Part shown: positions 15,412 through 25,386 of the stretch, piece after piece | Layout: each line of letters begins with the position of its first letter | Position numbering within the stretch: the stretch's first letter is position 1 | Assembly: GCF_014696315.1 (NCBI RefSeq) | Contig: NZ_JACJPX010000001.1 | Location: forward strand, 186,001 to 250,000 | Origin: Calothrix membranacea FACHB-236 | GTDB lineage: Bacteria; Cyanobacteriota; Cyanobacteriia; Cyanobacteriales; Nostocaceae | Length of the DNA: 64,000 bases | Reading direction: 5' to 3' | Program-made: the position numbers and the translations under genes | The notes under the pieces: generated by a model | Database searches by the model: none | What the model was told of the DNA's origin: nothing | What the model saw: only the letters and a program-made list of their open reading frames with translations

Positions 15412-17007
15412 ATGACAACCCAACCAGAGCGAATCATTATTTTTGATACCACATTGCGAGATGGCGAACAATGTCCAGGAGCAACCCTGAATATAGACGA
15501 AAAGCTAGTGATAGCCAAGCAACTGGCGCGTCTGGGCGTGGATGTAATTGAGGCAGGATTTGCCTTTGCCAGTCCGGGAGATTTTGAAGCAGTTAACAAA
15601 ATTGCCCAGGTGGTCGGGACAGAAAATGGCCCTGTAATTTGTAGTTTGGCGAGAGCTAAACATGATGATATTAAAGCAGCCGCTGAGGCGATTAAACCAG
15701 CAGCAAAGGGCAGAATACACACATTTATTGCTACATCTGATATTCATCTGCAATATAAACTGAAAAAAACCAAATCAGAAGTTTTGGCGATCGCAGAGGA
15801 AATGGTTGCCTACGCCAAAACATTCACTGATGATGTAGAATTTTCCCCAGAAGATGCTGGACGCTCCGATCCAGAATTTCTCTACCAAGTATTAGAGAGA
15901 GCGATCAGAGCTGGAGCCACAACAGTTAATATTCCCGATACCGTAGGATATACAACCCCTAGCGAATTTGGAGCAATTATTAAGGGCATAAAAGAGAATG
16001 TCCCTAATATCGATAAAGCAATTATTTCCGTTCACGGACATAATGATTTAGGCTTGGCAGTTGCTAACTTCTTAGAAGCTGTGAAAAATGGTGCTAGACA
16101 ATTAGAATGCACCATTAATGGTATTGGTGAGCGTGCTGGTAATGCCGCTTTAGAAGAATTAGTAATGGCATTGCACGTACGTCGGCAATATTTTAATCCC
16201 TTCTTAGGTAGGCCAGTAAACTCAGAAGAATCATTAACTAATATCGACACTCGTCAAATTTATAAATCCTCGCGGTTGGTGTCCAATTTGACGGGGATGC
16301 TAGTGCAACCAAATAAAGCCATAGTCGGGGCAAATGCCTTTGCTCACGAATCTGGAATTCACCAAGATGGTGTATTAAAAAACAAGCTCACTTATGAAAT
16401 TATGGATGCCCAATTGATTGGCTTAACAGACAATCAAATAGTTTTGGGCAAACATTCTGGCAGAAATGCTTTTCGGACTCGCTTGAAAGAATTAGGTTTT
16501 GAACTGTCAGAAACCGAATTAAATAAAGCATTCGTCAAATTTAAAGAAGTCGCTGACAAAAAGAAAGAAATTTCTGATTGGGATTTGGAAGCGATTGTTA
16601 ATGACGAAATTCAACAAGCACCAGATTTGTTCCGCGTCGAGTTAGTGCAAGTTTCCTGCGGTAGCAATGCCCAACCTACAGCTACAGTGACTCTGCGAAC
16701 TCCAGATGGGGAGGAATTAACCGATGCAGCAATTGGTACAGGGCCTGTAGATGCTGTTTACAAGGCAATTAACCGCGTAGTTAATGTACCCAACCAATTG
16801 ATTGAATTCTCTGTACAGTCAGTCACAGCTGGAATAGATGCAATTGGAGAAGTAACTATTCGCTTACGTCATGAATCGCGCGTATTTTCCGGCCATGCAG
16901 CGAACACAGACATCATCGTTGCATCGGCTCAAGCCTACGTTAATGCACTGAATAGGCTGTATGCATCTTTGCAATCGAAGGAAAAAGAACTGAATCCGAC
17001 ACAGTAG
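15412..17007 (+). CDS. leuA: 2-isopropylmalate synthase
   Basis: Condenses acetyl-CoA with 2-oxoisovalerate, the first committed step of leucine synthesis. The 531-residue protein has the catalytic TIM barrel ([19 protein letters not shown]; metal ligands in [25 protein letters not shown]) and the linker motif HESGIHQDG. The C-terminal LeuA regulatory domain from about 390 ([32 protein letters not shown]) binds leucine for feedback inhibition. Start ATG 15412. All features are of a normal long-form LeuA. Confidence 0.96.
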   Translation: MTTQPERIIIFDTTLRDGEQCPGATLNIDEKLVIAKQLARLGVDVIEAGFAFASPGDFEAVNKIAQVVGTENGPVICSLARAKHDDIKAAAEAIKPAAKGRIHTFIATSDIHLQYKLKKTKSEVLAIAEEMVAYAKTFTDDVEFSPEDAGRSDPEFLYQVLERAIRAGATTVNIPDTVGYTTPSEFGAIIKGIKENVPNIDKAIISVHGHNDLGLAVANFLEAVKNGARQLECTINGIGERAGNAALEELVMALHVRRQYFNPFLGRPVNSEESLTNIDTRQIYKSSRLVSNLTGMLVQPNKAIVGANAFAHESGIHQDGVLKNKLTYEIMDAQLIGLTDNQIVLGKHSGRNAFRTRLKELGFELSETELNKAFVKFKEVADKKKEISDWDLEAIVNDEIQQAPDLFRVELVQVSCGSNAQPTATVTLRTPDGEELTDAAIGTGPVDAVYKAINRVVNVPNQLIEFSVQSVTAGIDAIGEVTIRLRHESRVFSGHAANTDIIVASAQAYVNALNRLYASLQSKEKELNPTQ

Positions 17008-17098
17008 AAGATAGGGGGCTGGGGTAGGGATTTGGTGTTTGTCCCCCTCTGCTTACTCTACTCAAACACATCGCCTTGGAAACTCCAGCTAACAGATA

Positions 17099-17125
17099 GT
17101 AGGATGCGTTAATAACGCATCCTAC
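17099..17125. repeat. GTAGGATGCGTTA palindrome
   Basis: GTAGGATGCGTTA, one A, then TAACGCATCCTAC: perfect 13-bp arms. It is the best-preserved member of the GATGCGTTA palindrome family and lies between leuA and the GNAT gene, where it may also act as a terminator. Confidence 0.65.
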
Positions 17126-17280
17126 CTGCATTTAAACCATCAAATATGAGTATTTTGTATTACAAAGTTGAAACTTTGTTTAATAATATGCAAAATTTAA
17201 TTATGCCCAAAGCTTATAATTCCCATTTATTAGGTGGGAATAAAAATGTTTTTATTGATAAATTTGATAGAAGTTACTAC

Positions 17281-17724
17281 TTAATTTTGATGTTGATAAG
17301 CATTGGGATTAGAACGCATCATCAGTTTTTCTGGTGCTGTAGATTTTTTAAAGCCGTAACGCCGATAAAGTCCATGAGCATCTTTGGTACCTAATAACCA
17401 TTTTTGCACATCTTGGAGTTCTGGATAATTCAGAATAAACTGGACAAACCAAGTTCCTAAACCTTGCCCGCGATAAGGCTCTAAAATAAATACATCTTTC
17501 AAAAAAGCAGAAGTAGCGTAATCAGTAATTACCCTAGCAAACCCAACTTGTTGCTGCTCTTCATAAAGTCCAAAGCATAAAGAATTAGCAATTGATTTTT
17601 CTAAAATGCTCAAAGGAATATTTTCTGCCCAATAAGAATTTCGCAAAAAATCGTGAATCATTGCAATATCCAGCTTAGATTTATCTGTGCTGATATAAAA
17701 TCTGTGTTTTAAATCTTCGTTCAT
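17281..17724 (-). CDS. GNAT-family N-acetyltransferase
   Basis: A single GNAT domain of about 147 residues. The acetyl-CoA loop is EPYRGQGLGTWFVQF (R/Q-x-x-G-x-G/A pattern). The preceding strand is AFLKDVFILE, and the C-terminal part reads DAHGLYRRYGFKKS, usual for the family. The substrate cannot be told from the sequence. The longest frame begins at a TTG (17736); ATG 17724 (MNEDLKHRFY) with GGAT just upstream is preferred. It is convergent with leuA. Confidence 0.88.
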   Translation of the reverse strand: MNEDLKHRFYISTDKSKLDIAMIHDFLRNSYWAENIPLSILEKSIANSLCFGLYEEQQQVGFARVITDYATSAFLKDVFILEPYRGQGLGTWFVQFILNYPELQDVQKWLLGTKDAHGLYRRYGFKKSTAPEKLMMRSNPNAYQHQN

Positions 17725-17843
17725 TTTTTTATCCAAATTACTCGTATTGATGAAATTACTGAACCTGATGTTAAAGAGCAGCAGCTATATTCAAAATCGC
17801 TACTGATTAAATCTGCAAAACAGGGTTATATCTATTATTCATT

Positions 17844-19289
17844 ATGAATCAAGTAGGAACCACATCTTGGAACGCAGTTCTTGCTACTTTTAAGAAAATT
17901 TGGGGTTATGACAATTTCCGTCCCCCGCAGGGTGAAATTGTTAGTAGTTTATTGGCACAAAAAGATGCGTTAATTATCATGCCTACAGGTGGAGGTAAGT
18001 CGATTTGTTTTCAACTTCCTGCGCTGCTGCAAACAGGATTGACTTTGGTAGTTTCGCCGTTAGTAGCGCTGATGGAAAACCAAGTGCAAGAACTGCGCCA
18101 GCTAAACTTGAGTGCAGCACTGCTACATAGTGAACTACCTTCATCCCAACGTCGCTTAACTCTGCAAGCATTGGCACAAAACAAACTCAGATTATTATAT
18201 TTATCGCCAGAAACTTTACTAAGTGCGCCTGTTTGGGAAAAATTGTGTCAACCGCAATTGCAGATTAACGGCTTAATTTTGGATGAAGCCCATTGTTTAG
18301 TGCAGTGGGGCGAAACCTTTCGACCAGCTTATCGCAGATTAGGGGCTGTGCGGGAAGCATTGCTGAAATCAAAACCACCTGGAAGCAAAATTAGTGTGGC
18401 AGCTTTTACGGCGACGGCTGATCCTTTAGCGCAAAAAATTATTGCCACAGTTTTACAATTACAACAACCAGATATTTACCGCCTCAATCCCTACCGCCCA
18501 AATCTGCATCTCAACGTCTGCATCGCTTGGACTCCCAGAGGTAGGAAGCAAAAATTAATCAAATTCATGCAAAAGCGATCACAACAAGCTGGATTAGTCT
18601 ATGTACGCACGCGAAGAGATAGTGAAAATTTAGCAGCGTGGTTAGCAGAGATGGGTTACGCCACAGCTAGCTATCACGCCGGACTTAGTGCCACAGAACG
18701 CCGGGCTGTAGAAACTAGCTGGTTAGGTGGTAAAATTCCATTTGTGGTTTGTACCTGTGCATTTGGTATGGGAATTAACAAGCCAGATGTGCGCTGGGTT
18801 ATTCACTTTCACGCGCCACTACTACTTTCCGAATATGTGCAAGAAATTGGCCGCGCTGGGAGAGATGGGAAACCAGCAGAGGCGCTGACATTGGTAAGTG
18901 AACCTACAGGTTGGCTAGATCCAGAAGATAAACAAAGACAGCAGTTTTTTGAACAACAAATGCGATCGCAACAACAAACAGCGCAGCAATTAGTGAAAAA
19001 ACTGCCGAAACAAGGGGACGTGAATACAGTAGCGCGACAATTCCCCGATGGTGCAATGGCTTTGTCTTTACTCCACAGTAGTGGACAATTAAACTGGCTT
19101 GACCCTTTCCATTACGTCATCAAGCCAGGGTTAGACAAGCAACCAGCAACTCAATTGCAAGCAGCCAAGCACATGAACCAGTATTTGCATACACAACAGT
19201 GTCGCTGGCAGTTTTTGTTAACCGCCTTTGGTTTTGCCCAAGAAGCTGCTAACTGGCGTTGTGGACATTGCGATCGCTGTTCCCCATAA
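17844..19289 (+). CDS. recQ: RecQ-family DNA helicase, short form
   Basis: An ATP-dependent 3'-5' helicase for recombination and fork repair. Helicase motifs are MPTGGGKS (Walker A), SPLVALMENQV, LDEAHCLVQWG (motif II), AAFTATA, GLVYVRTR, YHAGLS, GINKPDVRWVIHF and QEIGRAGRDG (motif VI). The C-terminus has the zinc-binding cluster (C-x-WQFLLTAFG...CGHCDRC). At 481 residues it lacks a clear winged-helix and an HRDC domain, so it is shorter than E. coli RecQ (about 610). Start ATG 17844. The family is certain; whether it is the only RecQ of the genome cannot be told. Confidence 0.88.
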   Translation: MNQVGTTSWNAVLATFKKIWGYDNFRPPQGEIVSSLLAQKDALIIMPTGGGKSICFQLPALLQTGLTLVVSPLVALMENQVQELRQLNLSAALLHSELPSSQRRLTLQALAQNKLRLLYLSPETLLSAPVWEKLCQPQLQINGLILDEAHCLVQWGETFRPAYRRLGAVREALLKSKPPGSKISVAAFTATADPLAQKIIATVLQLQQPDIYRLNPYRPNLHLNVCIAWTPRGRKQKLIKFMQKRSQQAGLVYVRTRRDSENLAAWLAEMGYATASYHAGLSATERRAVETSWLGGKIPFVVCTCAFGMGINKPDVRWVIHFHAPLLLSEYVQEIGRAGRDGKPAEALTLVSEPTGWLDPEDKQRQQFFEQQMRSQQQTAQQLVKKLPKQGDVNTVARQFPDGAMALSLLHSSGQLNWLDPFHYVIKPGLDKQPATQLQAAKHMNQYLHTQQCRWQFLLTAFGFAQEAANWRCGHCDRCSP

Positions 19290-19317
19290 TTGTCTACTAA
19301 TTCGTCATTATTCCAAC

Positions 19318-19602
19318 TCAATAGACTTCATCATGAGTGCCTATATCAATTAGCAAAATTTCCTCTTCACCAGACTCCGGATTTTCCACAAAGTTAAAAA
19401 CAATGCGACAATCATACTCCACTGAACAAGCCCAAGCTCCAGACAACTTGCCTTTGAGCTTATGGGTCTGCAATAGTGGGTCAAATGGATCAACTGCTAA
19501 AAGTGCCAACCGTTCTTGAATTCGCTCTTGTAATTCTGGTTTTCGTCGCACCAATCGCTTAAATGCTCGTTTAAACGATGATGTCAGAACCAGAGTTTTC
19601 AT
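19318..19602 (-). CDS. RelE/ParE-superfamily toxin (YafQ-like)
   Basis: A 94-residue basic protein. MKTLVLTSSFKRAFKRLVRR, LQERIQERLALLAVDPFDPL, LKGKLSGAWACSVEYDCRIV and ILLIDIGTHDEVY are the standard elements of the RelE/YafQ mRNA interferase fold, including the C-terminal GTHDEVY motif. Members cut ribosome-bound mRNA. It overlaps the upstream antitoxin gene by 4 bp (19599-19602), so the pair is translationally coupled. It is convergent with recQ. Confidence 0.9.
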   Translation of the reverse strand: MKTLVLTSSFKRAFKRLVRRKPELQERIQERLALLAVDPFDPLLQTHKLKGKLSGAWACSVEYDCRIVFNFVENPESGEEEILLIDIGTHDEVY

Positions 19603-19814
19603 TTGCTTAACTCATCCATAATTTGATTCAGGTTGCCACGAAAAACCTTCCCAGTTTCGTATTCTACCTGAGCTTGAGCGATATTAACCGCTATTTCAGA
19701 ACGTCGTTTTTCTGCCAGCCGATGACGGATCAGATCAATAAGTGTTTCTTGTTCATCTGCTGACAATTCTTCGATGCTTTCAAGAATTTCACCAAATCTA
19801 GATAATTGAGTCAT
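19599..19814 (-). CDS. Antitoxin of the RelE-type pair
   Basis: A 71-residue acidic protein encoded first in the operon, as is usual. The N-terminal part (ILESIEELSADEQETLIDLI) resembles the short helical antitoxins found next to YafQ/RelE-type toxins in cyanobacteria. The C-terminal part (GKVFRGNLNQIMDELSK) would wrap the toxin. No DNA-binding fold is obvious. It is identified mainly by its position and the 4-bp overlap. Confidence 0.8.
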   Translation of the reverse strand: MTQLSRFGEILESIEELSADEQETLIDLIRHRLAEKRRSEIAVNIAQAQVEYETGKVFRGNLNQIMDELSK

Positions 19815-19913
19815 TAGCGTTAGCTTTGTTGGTCTCCTGTATATGGCTTAGTATTAAATAAAACGCTTGTATGGCAAGTATTTTCACCTGTACAAGCGGT
19901 CTAATTACATTAT

Positions 19914-20906
19914 TTAAAATTGCCGTAAAAAGCGTAAATCGCTGGCATATAAGCGCCGAATATCGTCGATTTGGTGCAGAACCATCGCAAAGCGTTCAAC
20001 ACCGAAACCAGCTGCAAACCCAGTATAAATTTCTGGGTCATAACCAACAGATTTCATCACATTTGGATCGACCATACCGCAGCCCATAACTTCCAGCCAG
20101 CGACCATTCCATTGCAAATCCACTTCGGCTGAGGGTTCTGTAAATGGGAAATAACTAGCACGGAAGCGAATTGGCAAATCGCCAAACATTGCTTGTAAAA
20201 ATACCTTAATTACACCCTTGAGGTCTGTAAATGTCAGTCCCTCATCAATGGCTAGCAACTCGATTTGATGGAAAACTGCTGAGTGGGTAGCATCTACGTT
20301 ATCTCGACGATAAACTCGCCCAGGGGCCACAACCCGAATGGGTGGTTCTTCAGATTCCATATAACGAATTTGCACTGAAGAGGTATGAGTACGCAGAAGA
20401 TTGCCATCTGGCAGGTAGAAGGTATCCTGCATATCACGGGCGGGATGGTCAGGGGGAGTATTCAGCGCCTCAAAATTGTAATAATCTGTTTCCATCTCTG
20501 GCCCTTGAGCCACCGTGTAGCCCATGCCGACAAAGATATCCAGAGCGCGGTCGATGATACCATTTAGAGGATGGATGCGACCTTGGGGGCTGTAGATTCC
20601 CGGCATAGTAACATCCAGAGTTTCAGCCTCTAACTGGGCTTGAATTTGAGCTGCTTCTAGGGCATTACGCTGCTTATCTAAACTATTTTGCAGGGATTCT
20701 TTAACTGTATTAGCGATCGCCCCAATTTTTGGGCGTTCCTCTGCACTCATCTGCCCCATACTTCGCAACAGTGCCCCAAGTTGCCCCTTCTTACCCAGAT
20801 AACCTACTCTGAGTTCTTCTAGGCGTTCTAAGGTATCAGCGGCTGCGATCGCTTTTTCTCCTTCCTGCCGTAGTGCTAAAAGTTGAGCCTCTAAATTGCT
20901 AGTCAT
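19914..20906 (-). CDS. pheS: Phenylalanyl-tRNA synthetase alpha subunit
   Basis: The catalytic subunit of the (alpha-beta)2 enzyme that charges tRNA-Phe. It has an N-terminal coiled coil (residues 1-90, binding the tRNA), then class II synthetase motifs: [45 protein letters not shown] (motif 2 region), [20 protein letters not shown] and motif 3 [13 protein letters not shown]. The 330-residue length is normal. Start ATG 20906. The beta subunit gene is not in the window, as is common in cyanobacteria. Confidence 0.97.
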   Translation of the reverse strand: MTSNLEAQLLALRQEGEKAIAAADTLERLEELRVGYLGKKGQLGALLRSMGQMSAEERPKIGAIANTVKESLQNSLDKQRNALEAAQIQAQLEAETLDVTMPGIYSPQGRIHPLNGIIDRALDIFVGMGYTVAQGPEMETDYYNFEALNTPPDHPARDMQDTFYLPDGNLLRTHTSSVQIRYMESEEPPIRVVAPGRVYRRDNVDATHSAVFHQIELLAIDEGLTFTDLKGVIKVFLQAMFGDLPIRFRASYFPFTEPSAEVDLQWNGRWLEVMGCGMVDPNVMKSVGYDPEIYTGFAAGFGVERFAMVLHQIDDIRRLYASDLRFLRQF

Positions 20907-21309
20907 TATTTATTAGTCATTAGTCATTTGTCATTGGTCATTAGTTCCAGAAGTTTGGTACAAATCACCAACCAGCTTAGTAATATGACCTTAACAGGCC
21001 AAAGGTAAGAATCAAAGGAAAGTTGAAGGCTAAAGTATAAAGTCTGAAATTACCCGATGATTCCATAATGGGTGAGGAATCACAAAAATCGATTTTTTGT
21101 CGCATTTGCGGCTCAGGCAGATGCCAATCAGCGATCGCTTCATTCTTCATCCTTCATACTTCTTGAGTCCAAACCTCTGTTTACCAGTTTAAAGGGGATT
21201 CGGTGTGTGAGGATGTTTTTTTTCCCTGCTATTTGTGACGCTCGACATTGACAAATGTCAGATAACAAATAACTAATGACTAATGACCAACGACTAATGA
21301 CCAATAACG
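20907..21309. repeat. Gap with inverted STRR clusters, no gene
   Basis: ATTAGTCATTTGTCATTGGT-type units stand next to the pheS start (20905-20945). Inverted units of AATGACTAATGACC type stand just before surE (21268-21300). The 300 bp between hold no recognisable gene and include the promoters of the two divergent genes. Confidence 0.5.
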
Positions 21310-22107
21310 ATGAAATTACTCATTAGCAATGATGACGGAATTTCTGCCTTGGGTATTCGTACCCTGGCCAACTGCTTGGCAGAGGCAGGTCATGAAGTGA
21401 CTGTAGTATGCCCCGACCGAGAGCGATCGGCAACTGGACATGGATTAACTTTACACCAACCAATTCGCGCAGAAATTGTGGAGTCAATTTTTCATCCCGC
21501 AGTTAAGGCTTGGGCTTGTGACGGCACTCCTTCTGATTGCGTCAAATTAGCGCTTTGGGCTTTGTTAGAAACACCCCCTGATTTGGTGCTTTCTGGCATT
21601 AATCAAGGGGCAAATTTGGGCACGGAAATTCTCTACTCTGGGACTGTGTCTGCAGCTATGGAAGGGGTGATTGAAGGGATTCCTAGCATTGCTTTCAGCC
21701 TTGCTAGCCATACTTCCAAAGAATTTCAAACTGCGGCTCACTTTGCCCAAATCTTAGTAGCACAACTAGCAGCAAAACCTCTGCCAGAGTTAATGTTGCT
21801 CAATGTTAACGTTCCTCCAGTGAAATGGGAAGAAATTGCGGGAGTCACAATCACCCGCCAGGGAGTGCGACGCTACGTTGATGTGTTTGACAAGCGAGTC
21901 GATCCGCGTGGTAAAACCTATTACTGGTTAACTGGTGAAGTTTTGGAAGAAGTAGAACCGCCAGAAGGCTTAAATTTGCCTCAACACATCCCTATAGATG
22001 TGCACGTTATCCGTAAAAACCACATTAGTATTACACCTTTGCAATACAATCTTACTTACGCAACAGGATTACAACAATTATCAGAGTGGGAATTCAAATT
22101 TACGTAA
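21310..22107 (+). CDS. surE: 5'/3'-nucleotidase SurE
   Basis: A metal-dependent phosphatase acting on nucleoside monophosphates and short polyphosphate, linked to stationary-phase survival. The N-terminus [17 protein letters not shown] contains the metal-binding DD pair. [48 protein letters not shown] and SIAFSL are the further family blocks. The 265-residue length is typical. Start ATG 21310. Confidence 0.96.
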   Translation: MKLLISNDDGISALGIRTLANCLAEAGHEVTVVCPDRERSATGHGLTLHQPIRAEIVESIFHPAVKAWACDGTPSDCVKLALWALLETPPDLVLSGINQGANLGTEILYSGTVSAAMEGVIEGIPSIAFSLASHTSKEFQTAAHFAQILVAQLAAKPLPELMLLNVNVPPVKWEEIAGVTITRQGVRRYVDVFDKRVDPRGKTYYWLTGEVLEEVEPPEGLNLPQHIPIDVHVIRKNHISITPLQYNLTYATGLQQLSEWEFKFT

Positions 22108-22402
22108 AAACTTTGTTATTCGAGGAAAAATTTGTAACTTTCGGTAAGGAGTTAAAACATGATCGAAAAATTTAGGCTATAAAGTAGAAACGCTGTTGAT
22201 CTCACTGCTAGATTTAAGCCCAAAGTACTTCAAGCTTTGGCTTTATAATCTCTCACTCTGGTTTAAAAAACCTGCCGGAAAAAGGGTATGCTGTTTTACC
22301 AAGAAATTCCCCTCTACCAAAATGGTAAGACCGCATAAACTGAACAAAAATAAGTAACAATTTGTTTTATTGATCGCACGCTCAGTCCAGAAAGCAACAC
22401 CC

Positions 22403-23299
22403 ATGTCTAGGTTAGAGAACCAATTTACCGTGCAATTTTGGGGCGTTCGCGGCAGCATCCCCAGCCCAGGGCCACACACCGTGCGTTATGGCGGTAATAC
22501 CCCTTGCGTAGAAATGCAAGTGGGCGGTCAACGCTTAATTTTCGATGGTGGAACAGGACTTCATGTTTTGGGGCAATCTTTGTTGCGCCAAATGCCGTTA
22601 GAAGGTCATCTATTTTTCACCCATTCCCACTGGGATCACATGCAAGGATTTCCGTTCTTTGCACCAGGTTTTATCAAGGGAAATCATTTTAAGATTTATG
22701 GCGCAATTGCTCCCGATGGTTCCACTATCGAACAGCGCCTGAATGACCAAATGCTCCATCCAAATTTTCCTGTGCCTTTGCAAATTATGCAGGCAAATTT
22801 AAATTTTTGTGACATTACTGCGGGACAACCAATACACATTAATGACATTACTGTAGAAACAGCACCATTAAATCACCCTGGCGAAGCCGTGGGATATCGA
22901 GTGAACTGGCGTGATGGCGCTGCTGCTTATATTACTGATACTGAACATTTTCCTGACAGACTGGACGAAAACGTCCTCTGGCTAGCGCGTAATGCTGATA
23001 TCTTAATATACGATTGTACTTATACCGATGAAGAATACCATTCACCAACATCGCCGAGAATTGGCTGGGGGCATTCCACCTGGCAAGAAGCGGTGAAAAT
23101 AGCCAAGGCTGCTCATGTCAAAACCCTAGCAATTTTCCACCATGACCCAGCACATAACGATGAATTTTTAGATAATGTGGGAAATCAAGCGGGTGAGGAA
23201 TTTGCGGGTGCAGTGATGGCACGGGAAGGCATGGTACTTCATGTTCCTGTTTCTGCGGCTTTATCAGAATCTTGCCCTGTCGGGAAGTTATCTGCCTAA
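22403..23299 (+). CDS. Metallo-beta-lactamase-fold hydrolase
   Basis: A single MBL-fold domain. WGVRGSIPSPGP at the N-terminus, THSHWDHMQGFPFF (HxHxDH motif), a His in NHPGEAVGYR, DTEH and the late IFHHDPAH are the metal ligands and supporting residues. WGVRGSIP and this layout are typical of a phosphodiesterase-like MBL subgroup related to PhnP and RNase Z. The substrate is unknown. The longest frame starts at TTG 22370; ATG 22403 (MSRLENQF) gives the family's N-terminus. Confidence 0.85.
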   Translation: MSRLENQFTVQFWGVRGSIPSPGPHTVRYGGNTPCVEMQVGGQRLIFDGGTGLHVLGQSLLRQMPLEGHLFFTHSHWDHMQGFPFFAPGFIKGNHFKIYGAIAPDGSTIEQRLNDQMLHPNFPVPLQIMQANLNFCDITAGQPIHINDITVETAPLNHPGEAVGYRVNWRDGAAAYITDTEHFPDRLDENVLWLARNADILIYDCTYTDEEYHSPTSPRIGWGHSTWQEAVKIAKAAHVKTLAIFHHDPAHNDEFLDNVGNQAGEEFAGAVMAREGMVLHVPVSAALSESCPVGKLSA

Positions 23300-23382
23300 A
23301 GTTTGTAGTCGAAGCGATCGCAAAATCTAATCATGGCAACAGATGGATGCAACAATTCCCAATCTAAAATCCAAAATGGTAT

Positions 23383-23830
23383 TAGATTGGTGAAGAGAAG
23401 CTGTCAGCAGGAGAGGTTACTCTTGCGGTAAACTGCAAAAACTGGAGAACACGCTTTGCGAGCTAACCAGGGAAGCACAAATGCCCATAGACTAGCTACC
23501 TTAAGGGCCAAGCAGGTAAAATACTTGCTAAAACCCAAAAGCTTAGCTAAAGCCTCTTTGACTGTGGTGTGGGGTTCTCTGGACTCAGCAAAGATAAATC
23601 AAGCTGATAGACAGCACAAAACACCCTCACTAGCGACTGCCTGTAGGGTATGCTTTGGCTATTAGCCAAAGGGGTGGTAAACGCCGTGGCTACTCCCACA
23701 AGATGTTAAAGTCAGAGTGAAACCGCTCCAGATGAAAACTCTGTGGAGTCGCGGGATGTGCGTCAAGGGTGCCCTCCCAGGCAGTTACCCATAGGGGAAC
23801 TTGTACCTATAGGGGAACTTGTAGCTGATA
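23383..23830 (+). other. Unexplained structured block upstream of ribF
   Basis: This 450-bp stretch is richer in GC and purines than nearby intergenic DNA and has no convincing long frame. Features seen are a perfect hairpin CTTTGGCTA-T-TAGCCAAAG (23653-23671), a GC-rich imperfect hairpin near 23722-23755 (CCGCTCCA with TGGA...GCGG), and a direct repeat ATAGGGGAACTTGTA at 23791-23805 and 23809-23823 (period 18). It does not match the FMN (RFN), tmRNA, RNase P, 6S or SRP RNAs as I remember them. It may be a structured RNA, a group II intron remnant or a decayed transposon end. Strand is uncertain. Confidence 0.3.
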
Positions 23831-23860
23831 GCTCAATAAACCTAAAATCCCAGAATCCAC

Positions 23861-25009
23861 GTGCTAAATTTGTCTCAAAATGGGTGTTCCGTGTCGGTTG
23901 GTTCTTCGAGTGAAAAACTGCTAACACCAACTGCTGTTGCGCTTGGCAAATTTGATGGTATGCACCTTGGTCATCAAAGAGTCATCCAGCCAGTTTTGCA
24001 GCAAGCAAAAAGAGCAGTTACAGGGACTGCGTGCGATCAAAAGTTTGTGGAAGATGAGGGAAATTTACCAGAAAGCTCACTTCAAGATTTCACCACTCCT
24101 GCATCCCAACCAGGAAACCCCACAGCTACAACAAACGAGCATATATACTCTACTGTTGTCACATTTCATCCCCATCCACAGGAATTTTTCTCAGGTCAAC
24201 CCCGTGCTTTGTTAACTCCACTTGATGAAAAAGTGGAACAATTGCGATCGCTAGGAATAGAACAGCTGGTACTATTGCCCTTTGATAAAGAATTATCAGC
24301 TCTATCTCCAGAAGAGTTTGTAGAAAAAATTCTCGTGCAACAACTGCGATGTCAGCAACTTAGCGTGGGACAAGATTTTTGTTTTGGTAAACAGCGCGCT
24401 GGTACAGCTCAAGATTTACAAATACTCGCCGCTAAGTACAATATTCCTGTCACAATCGTTACTTTAGAAACTTATGTAGGTAGCGATAAATTGACAGCAG
24501 ACAGTAATTGTCCTAGTAATCCTCCTACCCAAGCGCCACCAATTAGTACTTCATTAATCCGCCAGACCCTAGAAAATGGCGATGTCAAAAGCGCTAATTT
24601 CCTTTTGGGAAGACCATACACTCTTTTTGGTGTTGTAATTCAAGGTCAAAAACTGGGCAGAACGATTGGTTTTCCTACCGCTAACCTGCAAGTACCAAAA
24701 GACAAGTTTTTACCTCGCCTAGGTGTTTATGCTGTCCGCGTGTTGATGATTGATGAGACCCCAGATACTAAAGCATCAACAATATTAGGCGTAATGAATA
24801 TAGGTAATCGCCCCACAGTTGATGGTACTCATACATCGGTGGAAGTCCATTTGTTTGATTGGTCTGGAGATTTGTACGGCAAAAAGCTGGCTGTACAGCT
24901 AGTGGAATTTTTACGACCTGAACAAAAATTTGACTCTCTAGAAGCCTTGAAAACACAAATTCAACTCGATTGTAATGTGGCGAAAGAAGTTTTGCTCTCT
25001 AAATGTTGA
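23861..25009 (+). CDS. ribF: Bifunctional riboflavin kinase / FAD synthetase
   Basis: Converts riboflavin to FMN and FMN to FAD. The N-terminal nucleotidyltransferase half has ALGKFDGMHLGHQRVI, VVTFHPHPQEFF and QDFCFGKQRAGT. The C-terminal kinase half has GRTIGFPTANL, GVYAVRV, GVMNIGNRPTV and VHLFDW. At 382 residues it is about 60 longer than usual, because a low-complexity insert of about 45 residues follows the first helix (residues 45-95) and a shorter one lies near 205-225. Start GTG 23861. No FMN riboswitch motif is visible upstream, although an unexplained structured block is present there. Confidence 0.94.
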   Translation: MLNLSQNGCSVSVGSSSEKLLTPTAVALGKFDGMHLGHQRVIQPVLQQAKRAVTGTACDQKFVEDEGNLPESSLQDFTTPASQPGNPTATTNEHIYSTVVTFHPHPQEFFSGQPRALLTPLDEKVEQLRSLGIEQLVLLPFDKELSALSPEEFVEKILVQQLRCQQLSVGQDFCFGKQRAGTAQDLQILAAKYNIPVTIVTLETYVGSDKLTADSNCPSNPPTQAPPISTSLIRQTLENGDVKSANFLLGRPYTLFGVVIQGQKLGRTIGFPTANLQVPKDKFLPRLGVYAVRVLMIDETPDTKASTILGVMNIGNRPTVDGTHTSVEVHLFDWSGDLYGKKLAVQLVEFLRPEQKFDSLEALKTQIQLDCNVAKEVLLSKC

Positions 25010-25386
25010 GTTGTGATTGCTGGCTGGGAATACTAAGGACTAGGAATTTTAGATTTTAGATTTTGGATTTTAGATTTAAACTCAATCCAAAAGACGCTCG
25101 CGGACTGGCTAACGCTGCGCTATCGCAAATCCGTCTTGAAAAGTTTGCTAAACGGGGGGAACCCCCCTCCGGGTGAATCCTTCGGATACGCTACGCGAGC
25201 ACCACTTTGCTTATGCCGGGAAACCCGTCCACCGCAAGTGGTTCACCGCACGCAACTTTTGTCTTCTCTACGAGAGGCTGCGCCCGACGCGAAGCGATGC
25301 CGCAGGCTTTACGACACGCTACGCGAACGCAAAATCCAAAATTGAATTGCCCAATCCCCAATACCCAACCCCCAATCCCGTGGTGC
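25010..25386. repeat. Cluster of Nostocales small palindromic repeats
   Basis: (TTTTAGA/TTTTGGA)n units at about 25048-25080 are followed by a run of GC-rich palindromic pieces to 25335, including ACGGGGGGAACCCCCC, GGATACGCTACGCGAGC, CCGGGAAACCCG, AGGCTGCGCCCGACGCGAAG and GACACGCTACGCGAACGC. Open frames through this stretch are accidental: the MoxR frame extends into it only because no stop occurs. Confidence 0.65.

Noticed and set aside
17146-17394. Plus-strand frame of 82 codons between leuA and the GNAT gene
   Set aside because: It overlaps the 3' end of the well-supported GNAT gene on the other strand, has no ribosome site and resembles nothing.
23400-23830. FMN riboswitch, tmRNA or RNase P RNA before ribF
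   Set aside because: The conserved cores of these RNAs as I remember them are absent, so the block is left unassigned.
25207-25386. N-terminal extension of the MoxR ATPase
   Set aside because: This part of the frame lies in a cluster of palindromic repeats, and the AAA+ family starts at MREKLEAL (25387).
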